Shown in pieces: positions 18,870 through 27,783 of a stretch of 64,000 nt of DNA. The notes under the pieces are model-generated. The model did no database searches, was not told the DNA's origin, and was given only the letters and a program-made list of their open reading frames with translations. How positions within the stretch are numbered: position 1 is the stretch's first letter; the number at the start of each line of letters is the position of its first letter. This DNA is from a virus: IMG/VR virus record IMGVR_UViG_3300036766_000678, positions 62,001 to 126,000 of that record; one strand, written 5' to 3'. A program made the translations under genes and the position numbers.

Positions 18870-20543
18870 TTATTTATGACGAGCCCCTTGCATACTACGA
18901 GCTACAGAAGTAGCTGTACCAATAACATTACCTGTTAAAAGATTTGATGCAATATCTGCTGCTGCCATACTTTTAAGAGGATCATTAAGAATTCCACTCC
19001 AAAGATTCAAAAGTTTGTTCTCAATAGTAGCCAATCCTGTTGTAGCATCTGTTAATGATTTTCGACCAGCTTCTTCTGCTTTAGCTGCTTCATTATCAAA
19101 TTGTGCCATCTTAGCTTGAGCCTCTTTATCAGTAATTCCAGGAGCAGACAAAGATTCTATCAACTCATCAAATTTGGGTATAAGACGCATGGGAAGATTG
19201 GGAAAGAATTGCTCTTGTAACTGACCTTTTACCATCATGGATTCAGTAGAGCCCTTACCAAATTGTGACGTAATGCCTTGTAAGAAACCCCCCATCAATG
19301 CTCCAGGATTTCTAAAGACATTTTGCATTTGCTTCTCATTGGGTAGTTCTCCACCATGAGTAAATGCAAACATTCCGGCTAATTGAGAGAATTTAAGGTT
19401 TGCAATTCCACCACCAATAGCTTCAGCAAATTCTCGTTTCTCTCTTGGTCCTTTTGTTACATCCTTTAAATATGAGGATAATCCTAACAAAGTAGCAGCG
19501 GCGGCGTGGCCATCTGTAGTAAAGGTACGAAAAGTTTTTGTCAAACTAAGGTATGCCTCAAGAGTATCTTTTTGATTAATATTAAACTCTTTTTGACTGT
19601 GGCTCATTTTCATGGCAGCTAATCGGCTGACAGTAAACACATTAGTTAATTCATCTAAATTAAGACCTAAATCCTTAGAATTTTTAGAAAACATTTCTAG
19701 TAATTCAGTAGAATTTGGCATGATATTACCAAACATAAATAAGGCTTTTTGAAACTTTTCGGTATTATCTGTGGCCTCACCTAATAAAGCAGGGGATTGT
19801 GCTAAAGCTCCAACTCCAGCACGTTGTTCTGTTGGGGATAATAATTTCTCAAACACCCCACTAAATAATTTGGTACGAAGATTTTCTACCCCCATACCTG
19901 TTGTCCCAATTATTGCACCAGCAGATACGAGTCCAGCAGCACTACGGGCCAATTCTGTTTGTCGTTCCTGATATGCCACTGTTGCTCTAGCAGCCAAGAC
20001 TATGGCAGTTGAAAAAAGAGTAACTCCTGAAGCGGTAGAAGCAATTAAATCACCAAAACCACTAAGAGCTGTGCCAACAGACGGTAATGCAATTCCTGCT
20101 GCTTGTTGTACACCACCAAACATTGTGGATACATTACTTAATCTACGCTCTCTACCTGCTTGTATTTCTATAAGATTTCTTTCTTTTTCTTTATATTCCC
20201 TTCTTGAAGCTTCAATTTTTTGGTTGGCTAAAGCTGCATCTTTAACTTCTTTTTGAATATTTTCTTCTTTTATTTTTTGTTCTTGCCGAAGATTGTTCAT
20301 GCTCTTTTCATGTTGTCTATCTAAAACTCCATAATAACTTTGGGCAAAATTTGTTGTTCTTTTCCAATAACTATCTGCTTCCTGCCCAAGCATTTTAAAT
20401 TGATTTTTTTGTAAGGCAATAACTTTTTCTAATTGACCAGCAAGATCCGCAGCAGCCCTTTGAGATGAACTCATATCTGGGGGGATGGGCCCACTACTTT
20501 GAAAAGGATTAGGTTGCCCCGTAGGGCCTATTGGATCTGGCAA
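18870..20543 (-). CDS. tail tape measure protein (557 aa)
   Basis: Determines tail length. Residues about 35-145 are coiled coil (QLEKVIALQKNQFKMLG...NIQKEVKDAALANQKIEAS), followed by a glycine/alanine-rich hydrophobic stretch around 147-235 (AAGIALPSVGTALSGFGDL, TLFSTAIVLAARATVAY) and more helices. It follows the frameshifted chaperone genes as expected. At 557 residues it would predict a short tail of roughly 80 nm by the usual 1.5 A per residue rule. Confidence 0.85.
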   Translation of the reverse strand: MPDPIGPTGQPNPFQSSGPIPPDMSSSQRAAADLAGQLEKVIALQKNQFKMLGQEADSYWKRTTNFAQSYYGVLDRQHEKSMNNLRQEQKIKEENIQKEVKDAALANQKIEASRREYKEKERNLIEIQAGRERRLSNVSTMFGGVQQAAGIALPSVGTALSGFGDLIASTASGVTLFSTAIVLAARATVAYQERQTELARSAAGLVSAGAIIGTTGMGVENLRTKLFSGVFEKLLSPTEQRAGVGALAQSPALLGEATDNTEKFQKALFMFGNIMPNSTELLEMFSKNSKDLGLNLDELTNVFTVSRLAAMKMSHSQKEFNINQKDTLEAYLSLTKTFRTFTTDGHAAAATLLGLSSYLKDVTKGPREKREFAEAIGGGIANLKFSQLAGMFAFTHGGELPNEKQMQNVFRNPGALMGGFLQGITSQFGKGSTESMMVKGQLQEQFFPNLPMRLIPKFDELIESLSAPGITDKEAQAKMAQFDNEAAKAEEAGRKSLTDATTGLATIENKLLNLWSGILNDPLKSMAAADIASNLLTGNVIGTATSVARSMQGARHK

Positions 20544-20599
20544 TGGAATTACCTCGGATTGTACTACGTTAGGTTGGAACTACAAAAATTAACAAACTA

Positions 20600-20638
20600 T
20601 TTACTATATTTACTATATTTACTATATTTACTATATTT
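20600..20638. repeat. tandem 9-bp repeat TTTACTATA
   Basis: About four head-to-tail copies of TTTACTATA upstream of the tape measure start. The rest of 20544-20862 holds the small membrane protein and its promoter. Confidence 0.85.
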
Positions 20639-20663
20639 AAAAATTACAGGTTAAAGATATCTA

Positions 20664-20771
20664 TTACACAGGACCATTTGTAAATGGTATTTTTGAATCA
20701 AGTATAACACTTATTATACCTCCAACAATACACACCAAAGAAAAAAGAAAAAAAACTAAAGTGCTATCCAT
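20664..20771 (-). CDS. small single-span membrane protein (35 aa)
   Basis: ATG preceded at ideal distance by AGGAGG, with a consensus promoter 38 nt upstream. The product MDSTLVFFLFSLVCIVGGII continues to a short polar C-terminus ending NGPV. Residues 4-24 form one hydrophobic span. It could be a holin/antiholin-like or exclusion peptide, but nothing in the sequence decides this. Confidence 0.65.
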   Translation of the reverse strand: MDSTLVFFLFSLVCIVGGIISVILDSKIPFTNGPV

Positions 20772-20808
20772 ATTAGTTACCTCCTGTTTAATTCTCTTAT
20801 CTATTTTA

Positions 20809-20837
20809 AGTATAACAGGAAAAGATAAGGATGTCAA
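20809..20837 (-). promoter_or_regulatory. sigma70-type promoter before the small membrane protein
   Basis: Minus strand TTGACA (20837-20832), 17 bp, TATACT (20814-20809), TGn extension. Lies between the chaperone genes and the 35-aa gene; may also feed the tape measure gene. Confidence 0.83.
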
Positions 20838-20862
20838 AGGTTATTTTTGATGTTAAGGTAGG

Positions 20863-21563
20863 TTAAACTTTTTCAATACGATCTAACTCTTGATAATGTT
20901 CTGGGGATTCTAACATAGATTCAAGCTCTTCTGGACTATATTTATCTTTGAGTTCTTTTGGCATTTCTTCGAACATGAACGAATCTGTACTTTCAGTTCT
21001 TTCTACAACACTTTCATCAAACACTTTTTTGGCTGCTTCTGGATTGATAAATCGGGCGAGGAGTTTTACTTTATCAAAATCTTCTTGTTGATCTTTATGA
21101 TAATTGAGGAGAGTCCAATAGAATTCAGAAGGAGAGAGTGTGGCCACTTCAGGAGAGAACGGAGAAAGGTGTAAAGCTTTTGCTACTAACCACATTTCCC
21201 GAAAGGGGGGGTCATTTAAATCTTTTTTTTTAAAATGTCTAATGCTTCTTGTTGTGGCTGTGATAATTCATCAAAGGCTGTATAAATTTCATTAAACAAA
21301 GGCGTTTGAAGGTTTGAATAAAATTCTTTGGACTGTTCTAAGGTAACAGCTTCATTATTAATATGAGAAGTGGCATACATCAAGAAAGCCATCTGCATAA
21401 TTAAACCGCGATACGAGGCATCACTATTTAATGCACTAGGAATTTCTGCAAGTGCTTTCTGAGTTTCAAGTGTTGAAAGTGAATGTAATGTTACATTCAA
21501 ATCCTTTGTTACCTCTACTTGCTTTTCTACTTTTCCGAGACTCCCAAAGCTTTTTAAATCCAT
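20863..21563 (-). CDS. tail assembly chaperone, frameshift fusion form (about 233 aa)
   Basis: Equivalent of lambda gpGT. The first frame ends ALDILKKKI at a run of nine A. A -1 slip there joins it to a second frame that reads KKDLNDPPFREMWLVAKALHL and continues to 20863. The joined peptide DPPFREMWLVAKALHLSP is typical of the T part of tail chaperones. Position between tube and tape measure is the standard one. The fusion product, made at low level, chaperones the tape measure protein. Confidence 0.82.
21216..21563 (-). CDS. tail assembly chaperone, unshifted form (115 aa)
   Basis: Equivalent of lambda gpG, the main product of the frameshift pair. It begins MDLKSFGSLGKVEKQVEV and is mostly helical (SLSTLETQKALAEIPSAL, QSKEFYSNLQTPLFNEIYTAF). 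The stop follows directly after the slippery run. Confidence 0.8.
   Translation of the reverse strand: MDLKSFGSLGKVEKQVEVTKDLNVTLHSLSTLETQKALAEIPSALNSDASYRGLIMQMAFLMYATSHINNEAVTLEQSKEFYSNLQTPLFNEIYTAFDELSQPQQEALDILKKKI
21223..21236 (-). promoter_or_regulatory. -1 ribosomal frameshift site
   Basis: Minus-strand TTTTA followed by more A to a total of nine A and then G (A run 21231-21223). The zero frame reads TTA AAA AAA AAG; slipping one base back gives AAA GAT TTA AAT, which opens the long downstream frame. Confidence 0.78.
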
Positions 21564-21565
21564 AT

Positions 21566-21612
21566 CTTATCTCCTTTTAGCTCTTATCTTTTAGCTCTTA
21601 TCTTTTAAAACT
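21566..21612. repeat. short imperfect direct repeats in chaperone leader
   Basis: Three near copies of a TAGCTCTTATCTTTT-like unit between the tube and chaperone genes; function unknown. Confidence 0.6.
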
Positions 21613-21635
21613 AGTTTTAATTTTTAAAAAAATTA

Positions 21636-22157
21636 TTACACTACTGTTTTACTCGTGTATCCAAGATCAACATTTTCAATGACGCGGAGATCACCACCAG
21701 CGATATTATAACTTTTTGCGACTGAATGGACCCACAAACCAATGTACACAGTGGTTCGGGTACTTATCCCAGATCCAGCAGGTGCTCGTTCAACTTTAAC
21801 CATAGCTAAGGGGGCTGTGTTGTTTGTAATTTCATCAGCAGAAATTCCAAGAATATCTAGAATTGTAGAACTATACAAAACGGCCCTATCAATTCTAATG
21901 GAATACTCGTCAACCGTTCTAGGAAGACGCTCCACAGGAAGGCCCCCTGGATTATCTGCATCAAGCTCAAATCGAAAATCTGTATTACGTCTTTGAGTCT
22001 CGGTGAAGGTCTGAACAGCACCAATCTTCGTCGAGCCCTGAGCCAAGGCAAGAAGGGCAGCAGGATTATTTAGCGTCTGTTGGTCAAGCGATTTTGGTAA
22101 AACGAACAAGGATACGCTTGTAGCAAGCCTTGCATTAGTTGCGCCTAGATCAGCCAT
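21636..22157 (-). CDS. tail tube protein (173 aa)
   Basis: Begins MADLGATNARLATSVSLFVL, with a beta-rich middle (QTFTETQRRNTDFRFELD, DEYSIRIDRAVLYSS) and end (RTTVYIGLWVHSVAKSYNI...NVDLGYTSKTVV). Size and position (after sheath, before chaperones) fit the inner tube of a contractile tail. An endonuclease gene separates it from the sheath. Confidence 0.75.
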   Translation of the reverse strand: MADLGATNARLATSVSLFVLPKSLDQQTLNNPAALLALAQGSTKIGAVQTFTETQRRNTDFRFELDADNPGGLPVERLPRTVDEYSIRIDRAVLYSSTILDILGISADEITNNTAPLAMVKVERAPAGSGISTRTTVYIGLWVHSVAKSYNIAGGDLRVIENVDLGYTSKTVV

Positions 22158-22158
22158 T

Positions 22159-23598
22159 TTAATTCTCCTTAATGCTATCTAAAGTATTTAATTTCCATTT
22201 AATTTTACCACAATCATATACTCTGTAAAAACCCTTTTTTTTCGCCTCTACTTCTTCGTCAACTCCAGCTTTTACTCGAAAATTAAATTTATGTTTTCTT
22301 ACATTTCCATCTGTATACTCATAATCAGGCTGTAATTCTTTAACATTTTCAAATCCTAATTTAGAATACATACTACCATCAAATAAACGATTATCAGAAA
22401 AAGTAATTACAGAATTACAATCAAACTTATTTATTGCGTACTGCAAAGCTTTTTCATGGGGATTCCAAGCTTTAAAGTTATGATTCCAAAAAGCTCTGTT
22501 CCAATCTAAAGTAGTTTCATTTATTTTCTTAAAAGACCATCCACCAATAGGAGTATCTTTATAATAAGCTAGAAGATAAATGGAAGCAGTTACTTTTCTA
22601 CCAGAAAGATAGTGCCATTTATCATGATAAGTTTGAAACTCATTCTGAGATACTTCTTTTATTTCAAAACTGTAAATCCGTTTAGCATTCTTAGTAACAT
22701 TACAAGCATTTAAAATAAGATTTAAAAAGAGATCTTTATGATTTTGCCATTCATCAGAAAATATACCAATATACCTAATACCCAAATTTTTTAATTCAAG
22801 ATATTTTTCATAATCTGTGAATAATCTTGATTTTATTTTAGTTTTTCCCGAATGCCATCGTAATCCATTATATTCAATAGCTATTTTATTTTGTGGAAAG
22901 TAGAAATCTATTTCTTTCCTTTTTAGCACGTTTTGAACACTAAACAACAACGTAGGAATGTAACTTTTTAATTTTTCAAAAATAACTTTAGAGATCTTAG
23001 AAACCCTACCAGGAAAATCCATTCCACAACCACAAGAAGTTGATTTCCCAAATGTTACATCATAAAATCGTATATTGTTTACTTTTCCACAGTCACATTT
23101 GAATAAAAATTTCGAATTTGTATAAGGAGAAATATTCTCAGGAAGGTTATTATTAACTAAAATCAATTTACCAAATTTTTGTGAAAGCCAATAATCCTTA
23201 GATTTCTTATTACAACCACCACAAGAAATAAGGTGCCCACGAATTACTAATCCGAATACTTTTTTACATAAATTACCACAATCACATTTAAATGTAAAAA
23301 TTTTATAAGAACCAGGACTAATTAATTCTGGCAATTCTTTATCTACAAGTTCTAATTTCCCAAATTTCTTCAATAAAAAATATTGCTTTGGCTTTGCTGT
23401 ACACTTACCACATGAAGTTCTATGCCCAGATAATACTTCTCTTAAAACTAATTTTGGTATATTACCGCAATCACATTTAAAGTTATATTCTTTATGAGAA
23501 CCCTTAGTCAATAAATTTGGTAAATTTTCATCTATTAATTGTAACTTACCAAACTTCAAATTCAAAAAATCTTCTTTTAATATTTTATTTATAGCCAT
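22159..23598 (-). CDS. Vsr-like (EDxHD) homing endonuclease with zinc repeats (479 aa)
   Basis: The N-terminal 210 residues contain three or four repeats, each with FKCDCGN then about 20 residues later SCG.C, after a LKFGKLQLIDENLP-like segment; these are likely zinc-binding DNA-recognition units. Residues about 225-310 (KEIDFYFPQNKIAIEYNGLRWHS ... LGIRYIGIFSDEW, split here) match the Vsr-type nuclease core of the I-Bth0305I family. The C-terminus (GGWSFKK, SDNRLFDGSMYSKLGFENV) is an extra domain common in these phage enzymes. ATG at 23598 lies behind GAGGAAA, inside a structured leader. It separates sheath and tube genes. Confidence 0.82.
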   Translation of the reverse strand: MAINKILKEDFLNLKFGKLQLIDENLPNLLTKGSHKEYNFKCDCGNIPKLVLREVLSGHRTSCGKCTAKPKQYFLLKKFGKLELVDKELPELISPGSYKIFTFKCDCGNLCKKVFGLVIRGHLISCGGCNKKSKDYWLSQKFGKLILVNNNLPENISPYTNSKFLFKCDCGKVNNIRFYDVTFGKSTSCGCGMDFPGRVSKISKVIFEKLKSYIPTLLFSVQNVLKRKEIDFYFPQNKIAIEYNGLRWHSGKTKIKSRLFTDYEKYLELKNLGIRYIGIFSDEWQNHKDLFLNLILNACNVTKNAKRIYSFEIKEVSQNEFQTYHDKWHYLSGRKVTASIYLLAYYKDTPIGGWSFKKINETTLDWNRAFWNHNFKAWNPHEKALQYAINKFDCNSVITFSDNRLFDGSMYSKLGFENVKELQPDYEYTDGNVRKHKFNFRVKAGVDEEVEAKKKGFYRVYDCGKIKWKLNTLDSIKEN

Positions 23599-23604
23599 TT
23601 TAAT

Positions 23605-23672
23605 TTCCTCGAAGGTGGTAGTCCATAGATAGGAATGTGCCTTCGAGTTCACACTCCCATCCATAGAGTACC
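23605..23672 (-). ncRNA. pseudoknot leader covering an endonuclease ribosome site (copy B)
   Basis: Stem 1 pairs 23664-23650 with 23639-23625 (15 bp with several G-U pairs). Its 10-nt loop (23649-23640, starting AACT) contains CTCGAAGG, which is fully complementary to CCTTCGAG at 23615-23608. A 3-bp TGG/CCA hairpin lies between (23625-23616). The 3' pseudoknot arm runs into the GAGGAAA ribosome site, so folding would block translation. The same architecture is present at 48474-48525. Confidence 0.75.
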
Positions 23673-23701
23673 AAATTATTTATTCCTAAATCTTCACTAT
23701 A

Positions 23702-23730
23702 ATTATATCAGATATTTGTCTATTTGTCAA
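23702..23730 (-). promoter_or_regulatory. consensus promoter for the Vsr-like endonuclease
   Basis: Minus strand TTGACA (23730-23725), 17 bp, TATAAT (23707-23702), TGn extension: a perfect consensus. The transcript begins just before the pseudoknot leader. Confidence 0.88.
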
Positions 23731-23736
23731 GTCCTA

Positions 23737-25701
23737 TTAAACAAGATTTAATCCCAACGTTATAATTATTGTGTCAGTTTCCAATGTGGGTTGTACACCT
23801 ACACTAAGGTTCACTTGGGTAGGAACTACTGAATCCACTGTTGCAGAAGGTGTAGTAAACGCAATAATAATTGTGTCATTTTGTATAGTTTGAAGAATAG
23901 CACTCGTTACTGTTTGAATCTGAAATGGTGTATCTTTCAAAAGTTTCTGACCTATGAAAATTGGATCAAGAAGTCCACGTAAGCTCTGAGCTACAAAATC
24001 CATAATTTGTGTAACTTGATAAAGCTGATTAGCAATCGTATCAAAAGCTGTAGTAGTTCCAAACAATACCTTGGGAACTGCCTGAATTGTATCAACAACA
24101 CAAACTCCTTGATTAATAAGCAGAGATTTTTCTGCCTGAGTCAAAGTATTTGTAATTGAAGTAAATCCAGAAATAACTTCACGAGTCATTGGTTGAGCTA
24201 CATCAAAAGAAGGATTACATCGAACACCAGCAAGTGCTGCTGCAACAAATTGACTACCAACAACTGTTTCAGTTGTATCTGTTCCGATAAATAGTTTGTT
24301 AGTCACTGTGGAATTGTTAAGTAACACTACACGCTTATCAGATACTGACGAAGCAAATCCCAGCATATCTTGATCTGTATAAGTTCCCTCAAGACCAACA
24401 ATAGTAGTACGTTCTAATTTATTAATAGTAGAACTAGCTGTATCAACATGATTTTTTATAACGGCTAAAAGCTGAGCATTTGCTGTACCCGCTAATGAAA
24501 CTACAATACTAATATTTGCTGTAGAAAGAAGTTTATTTAAAGAATTTTGAACTTGGGCAAAAACACTCCCATCATCTGGATCTTGCTGAATCACACAAAC
24601 AATACTAGCTCCATTTTGAAATGCTAAACTTGCACCAAGAGAAATGGAGGTGCTATTACTTACTGGACCATAATCATTCACAACTGATTGAAGTGTAAAA
24701 TAGAATTTGGGCGTATAATCTGCCGTTACTTTTGCATATTCATAAGTAACGAAATAATTAACTCCAGTAGCAGGAGCATCGGGGGTTTCAACAAATGACC
24801 CCGAAGTAAACCCAAGAAGGGAATTCGCTGTACCAGCACCAATATAAAGGCTGGAATTAACAGTATCTGTAGTAGCAATTTTTACATAATCTGACCCACC
24901 AGTTAATGTCACACCTGATTTAGGAAGATTAGTTGCATCACTAGTGGCTAAGGTTACAGCATTTCCTGAACGACCTGATGGAGTAGCAGTAATATTTACA
25001 ACTGCCCCAACAGCAACTGCACTCACTTCAGATAAAGCATTAATAGCACTAGCTAAAGAAGTAGCGGTGGCGGGATTCGATACTGCGGCTGTCCATTCAG
25101 CACCATTTGTCAATACATGACCTGCTACTGTAACAGTATCACCAGCAAGAGCTGTATAATCTACAACTGTATAAAAACCAGTAGCAGCAGTAGCAGCAAT
25201 ATTAGTTGTATTCGTAACTCCAGTAAAATTCGCCAAAATTGCGGTTTTTACTTCAGCAGCAGTGGCAGCAGATGGAACAGAAAAATTTCCATCAACAAAT
25301 GTATAAGTTTGAACTGAACCATTAGCGACGGCCAATTCAAATGTCTTATCATTTCCAGAAAGATCATATGTATCGGCTTCTGTACCAGTAAGTGAAGCGG
25401 CTAATGTAAGCCATTCTACTTTTCCAGCATTCCCACCCGTACCTAATTGATAGTCGATACCATTATCATAAAGTACAAAATTTTCATCTTGAATAGTTGA
25501 AGCAAGAGAAGTGGCAGTATGTGCTAAAGCATCATAAGCTGTTCCACCACGAGTAACTTCTTCGTTACTTGCTAAATTTGTAGTACGCCCAGTTCCCACC
25601 AATGCGGGAATGCGAATTCCCCCAGGTGCCGTGGGTAAAAGATTTGCTTGTATTTGTGAAAAAACGCCAGGAAGAACGAAGGCTCCATTTACGATAGGCA
25701 T
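23737..25701 (-). CDS. tail sheath protein (654 aa)
   Basis: Contractile sheath subunit. N-terminus MPIVNGAFVLPGVFSQIQAN, an inserted beta domain around residues 105-290 (TYTFVDGNFSVPSAA, GHVLTNGAEWTAAVSNPATA) and the conserved C-terminal half (NLERTTIVGLEGTY-like segment, QVTQIMDFVAQSLRGLLDP, PFQIQTVTSAILQTI). It has an AAGGAG ribosome site. The inserted domain recurs in the proteins at 25846 and 42186. Gene order sheath-tube-chaperones-tape measure is preserved despite the endonuclease insertion. Confidence 0.83.
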   Translation of the reverse strand: MPIVNGAFVLPGVFSQIQANLLPTAPGGIRIPALVGTGRTTNLASNEEVTRGGTAYDALAHTATSLASTIQDENFVLYDNGIDYQLGTGGNAGKVEWLTLAASLTGTEADTYDLSGNDKTFELAVANGSVQTYTFVDGNFSVPSAATAAEVKTAILANFTGVTNTTNIAATAATGFYTVVDYTALAGDTVTVAGHVLTNGAEWTAAVSNPATATSLASAINALSEVSAVAVGAVVNITATPSGRSGNAVTLATSDATNLPKSGVTLTGGSDYVKIATTDTVNSSLYIGAGTANSLLGFTSGSFVETPDAPATGVNYFVTYEYAKVTADYTPKFYFTLQSVVNDYGPVSNSTSISLGASLAFQNGASIVCVIQQDPDDGSVFAQVQNSLNKLLSTANISIVVSLAGTANAQLLAVIKNHVDTASSTINKLERTTIVGLEGTYTDQDMLGFASSVSDKRVVLLNNSTVTNKLFIGTDTTETVVGSQFVAAALAGVRCNPSFDVAQPMTREVISGFTSITNTLTQAEKSLLINQGVCVVDTIQAVPKVLFGTTTAFDTIANQLYQVTQIMDFVAQSLRGLLDPIFIGQKLLKDTPFQIQTVTSAILQTIQNDTIIIAFTTPSATVDSVVPTQVNLSVGVQPTLETDTIIITLGLNLV

Positions 25702-25792
25702 TGGTAATTTCTCCTTAAAATAAACTAAAAATCAAAACTATCTGTATGACAAAAATTTGAGTAAATAACTATTAAAATACTACTTAAACAGT

Positions 25793-25850
25793 ATTCCCTA
25801 TATACACGCATTTTAATTATATTTTTACATCAAAAACAATATTACCTACT
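25793..25850. repeat. conserved intergenic element (copy 1)
   Basis: About 58 bp almost identical to 61632-61690, with a shorter version at 35842-35882. Shared core: TTATATTTTTACATCA preceded by CCCTATATACAC. It lies upstream (minus strand) of the sheath gene. It does not match the housekeeping promoter consensus and may be a late promoter. Confidence 0.75.
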
Positions 25851-27216
25851 GAGATAAATCTATAGTTAAAGTGAGAGGTGAAGTTCCTGTTCCTGTCGCG
25901 TTTGTTGCTTGCAATGTTACATAGAAAGTTCCAGAAACTGTAGGTTCACCGCTAACTAGCCCATTTCCGCTATCTACAGTTAATCCAAAAGGAAGGTCTA
26001 GAGCACCGTAGCTTAGAGGGCTATTAATAGCAGTAATTAAGTATGTAAAAGGTAAAATTAGGGCGGTTACATTTCCAGCAATAAATCCAGTTGTATCAGA
26101 AACAACTAAATGAGTAGCATCTGTTACCGAAGTAACTAAAGTTGTATTAATATCCTGAACAATTTTATATCCAGCAACGATACCATCTGTAGTATCTACT
26201 GTTAAATCGGTTGCATTATCAACGGATACAATATTAAATAAAATCTTCTCAGGTCCAGAAGCACTAATTGGGCTAGTAATTTTAGGTACTGGGGCTGTAT
26301 CTAAAGCTAAAGAAGTATTAACCCCAGTAACATTAGTAATTTCTAGGTCATCCGACCATTCACAATAAACATTTAGTACAAAATGATTTGTTATATACCA
26401 ACGACCATCTTGATAAGCTCTGCTTTCAGCAGGAAAAGTACGATCGATCATCTCAATGCCATGTGTGGCTAAATCATCTCTTATGGTTGAAATATTGTTG
26501 TATATTAGATCTAAAATTTCATCTCTAGCAATCGTATCATCAATTGTATAGAGATTGATATTTACTGTAACTACTAAACTTGAAAATATTTTATCTTGAG
26601 TAACTACCCCAAATTCATTTTTTGTCCAACCTAAATCATCTGGGCCAATATAACGAGTTTCATTTGCAGAGGTGGAATCAACCACGACCATGGGCCAGTC
26701 GTTGTAGTCCTGCGGGATAACATCTCCAATAAAAATCTGAGAATTATCAAAATCCCATTCTCCACCTTGAGTTAAAGTAGGGCCTGAAATTTGAACAACA
26801 GTAGAAATATTTGTCACTAATGTTATTGAATTACCAGCAGTACCTGAAATAGTAGCAGTTAAATTTACTACATTATTAACTGGACTTTGAGTAGCAGTGA
26901 CATTTAAAGTGGACGAATGAGCATTTACAAAAGCAATAAAATTAGCTTGTGTTATTACCTGGGTAACACCAATTTGAACTTGATTGCCAACTGGGGCACC
27001 AGTGACAAATGTAATTGTTACACCATTTATAATAACAGTATTTGTATTAGCAGGATTTCCAACAAATCTAATTGTACCTGTAGACGAAGATTCAAGATAA
27101 GGATATTTAAAATTTGGAACAGCCGTATTATTTTCGGGACGAAATAAATCTCTTAGGTTACGGATAACAGAATCCCGCACCCGACGAAGTACCAAAAAAG
27201 GGTTCGAATTAGCCAT
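25846..27216 (-). CDS. neck/virion protein with Ig-like C-terminus (456 aa)
   Basis: N-terminus MANSNPFLVLRRVRDSVIRNL; residues about 60-140 contain the GTAGN-type beta domain (NFIAFVNAHSSTLNV, TISGTAGNSITLVTN). Residues 175-290 include WPMVVVDSTSANETRYIG and DEILDLIYNNISTIRDDL. The last 80 residues resemble a putative Ig domain (SPLSYGALDLPFGLTVDSGNG, EPTVSGTFYVTLQATNA). Position between the head genes and the sheath suggests a tail terminator/neck role. Confidence 0.55.
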   Translation of the reverse strand: MANSNPFLVLRRVRDSVIRNLRDLFRPENNTAVPNFKYPYLESSSTGTIRFVGNPANTNTVIINGVTITFVTGAPVGNQVQIGVTQVITQANFIAFVNAHSSTLNVTATQSPVNNVVNLTATISGTAGNSITLVTNISTVVQISGPTLTQGGEWDFDNSQIFIGDVIPQDYNDWPMVVVDSTSANETRYIGPDDLGWTKNEFGVVTQDKIFSSLVVTVNINLYTIDDTIARDEILDLIYNNISTIRDDLATHGIEMIDRTFPAESRAYQDGRWYITNHFVLNVYCEWSDDLEITNVTGVNTSLALDTAPVPKITSPISASGPEKILFNIVSVDNATDLTVDTTDGIVAGYKIVQDINTTLVTSVTDATHLVVSDTTGFIAGNVTALILPFTYLITAINSPLSYGALDLPFGLTVDSGNGLVSGEPTVSGTFYVTLQATNATGTGTSPLTLTIDLSQ

Positions 27217-27218
27217 TG

Positions 27219-27782
27219 TTAAAGTCCCGAAGGCAAAGTATAAACTATATTTCCACGTTCTACTTCTACTAGATCGAAATCTTGATGAGTGATAAAATGC
27301 TTCATTCTTCGAGGAAAAACCTGGGTAACAAAAAATCTTTGATTATTACGACGTACAATCATATCACCAGATGCCAAAAGAGGTTCCCATAGCGTCCACG
27401 AATGTGGTTTGTAAACTCTCTGTACACCAAAATCTGTTTTAGTAAATTCCTCTGGGCCACTAGAAAGCAAACTTATTACAATTTCAATTGGAGCAAAATA
27501 CCCATGATAAGGCCCTCCAATATCGGAACCTGTTGTTGTAGAATTTTCTGCAACAAATCCAGTTCCAAAACATTCGGTATCAGAATGTTGAACAGATGAA
27601 TGTCGAACAGCGTCATATTGGCTACAGCGTCGGCCAGAATATCTCCGCTTATAAAGTAATACCCGCTCGCCCCCTGCGGTCAACACCCATTTATCGCGTT
27701 CTCTTATACTCAAAAAGTACCACTCCCAACCAGATGGGCCACGTAAAGACAAATCAGGGAGTATGCCAAAAGAATGTCCCAT
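27219..27782 (-). CDS. putative neck / head-tail joining protein (187 aa)
   Basis: Starts MGHSFGILPDLSLRGPSG and is rich in aromatic and basic residues (FGVQRVYKPHSWTLWEPLL, RFFVTQVFPRRMKHFITHQDF). No family is recognised. Its place immediately upstream of the 456-aa protein and the sheath fits a head completion or neck component. Confidence 0.5.
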   Translation of the reverse strand: MGHSFGILPDLSLRGPSGWEWYFLSIRERDKWVLTAGGERVLLYKRRYSGRRCSQYDAVRHSSVQHSDTECFGTGFVAENSTTTGSDIGGPYHGYFAPIEIVISLLSSGPEEFTKTDFGVQRVYKPHSWTLWEPLLASGDMIVRRNNQRFFVTQVFPRRMKHFITHQDFDLVEVERGNIVYTLPSGL

Positions 27783-27783
27783 G

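Noticed and set aside
20600-20638. Tandem TTTACTATA repeats as a CRISPR or origin iteron array
   Set aside because: Units are 9 bp, directly adjacent with no spacers, and no nearby replication or cas genes exist; recorded as a simple repeat.
23640-23672. Inverted repeat near 23.6 kb as a terminator
   Set aside because: It lies between a promoter and a start codon with no T tract, and fits the pseudoknot leader better.
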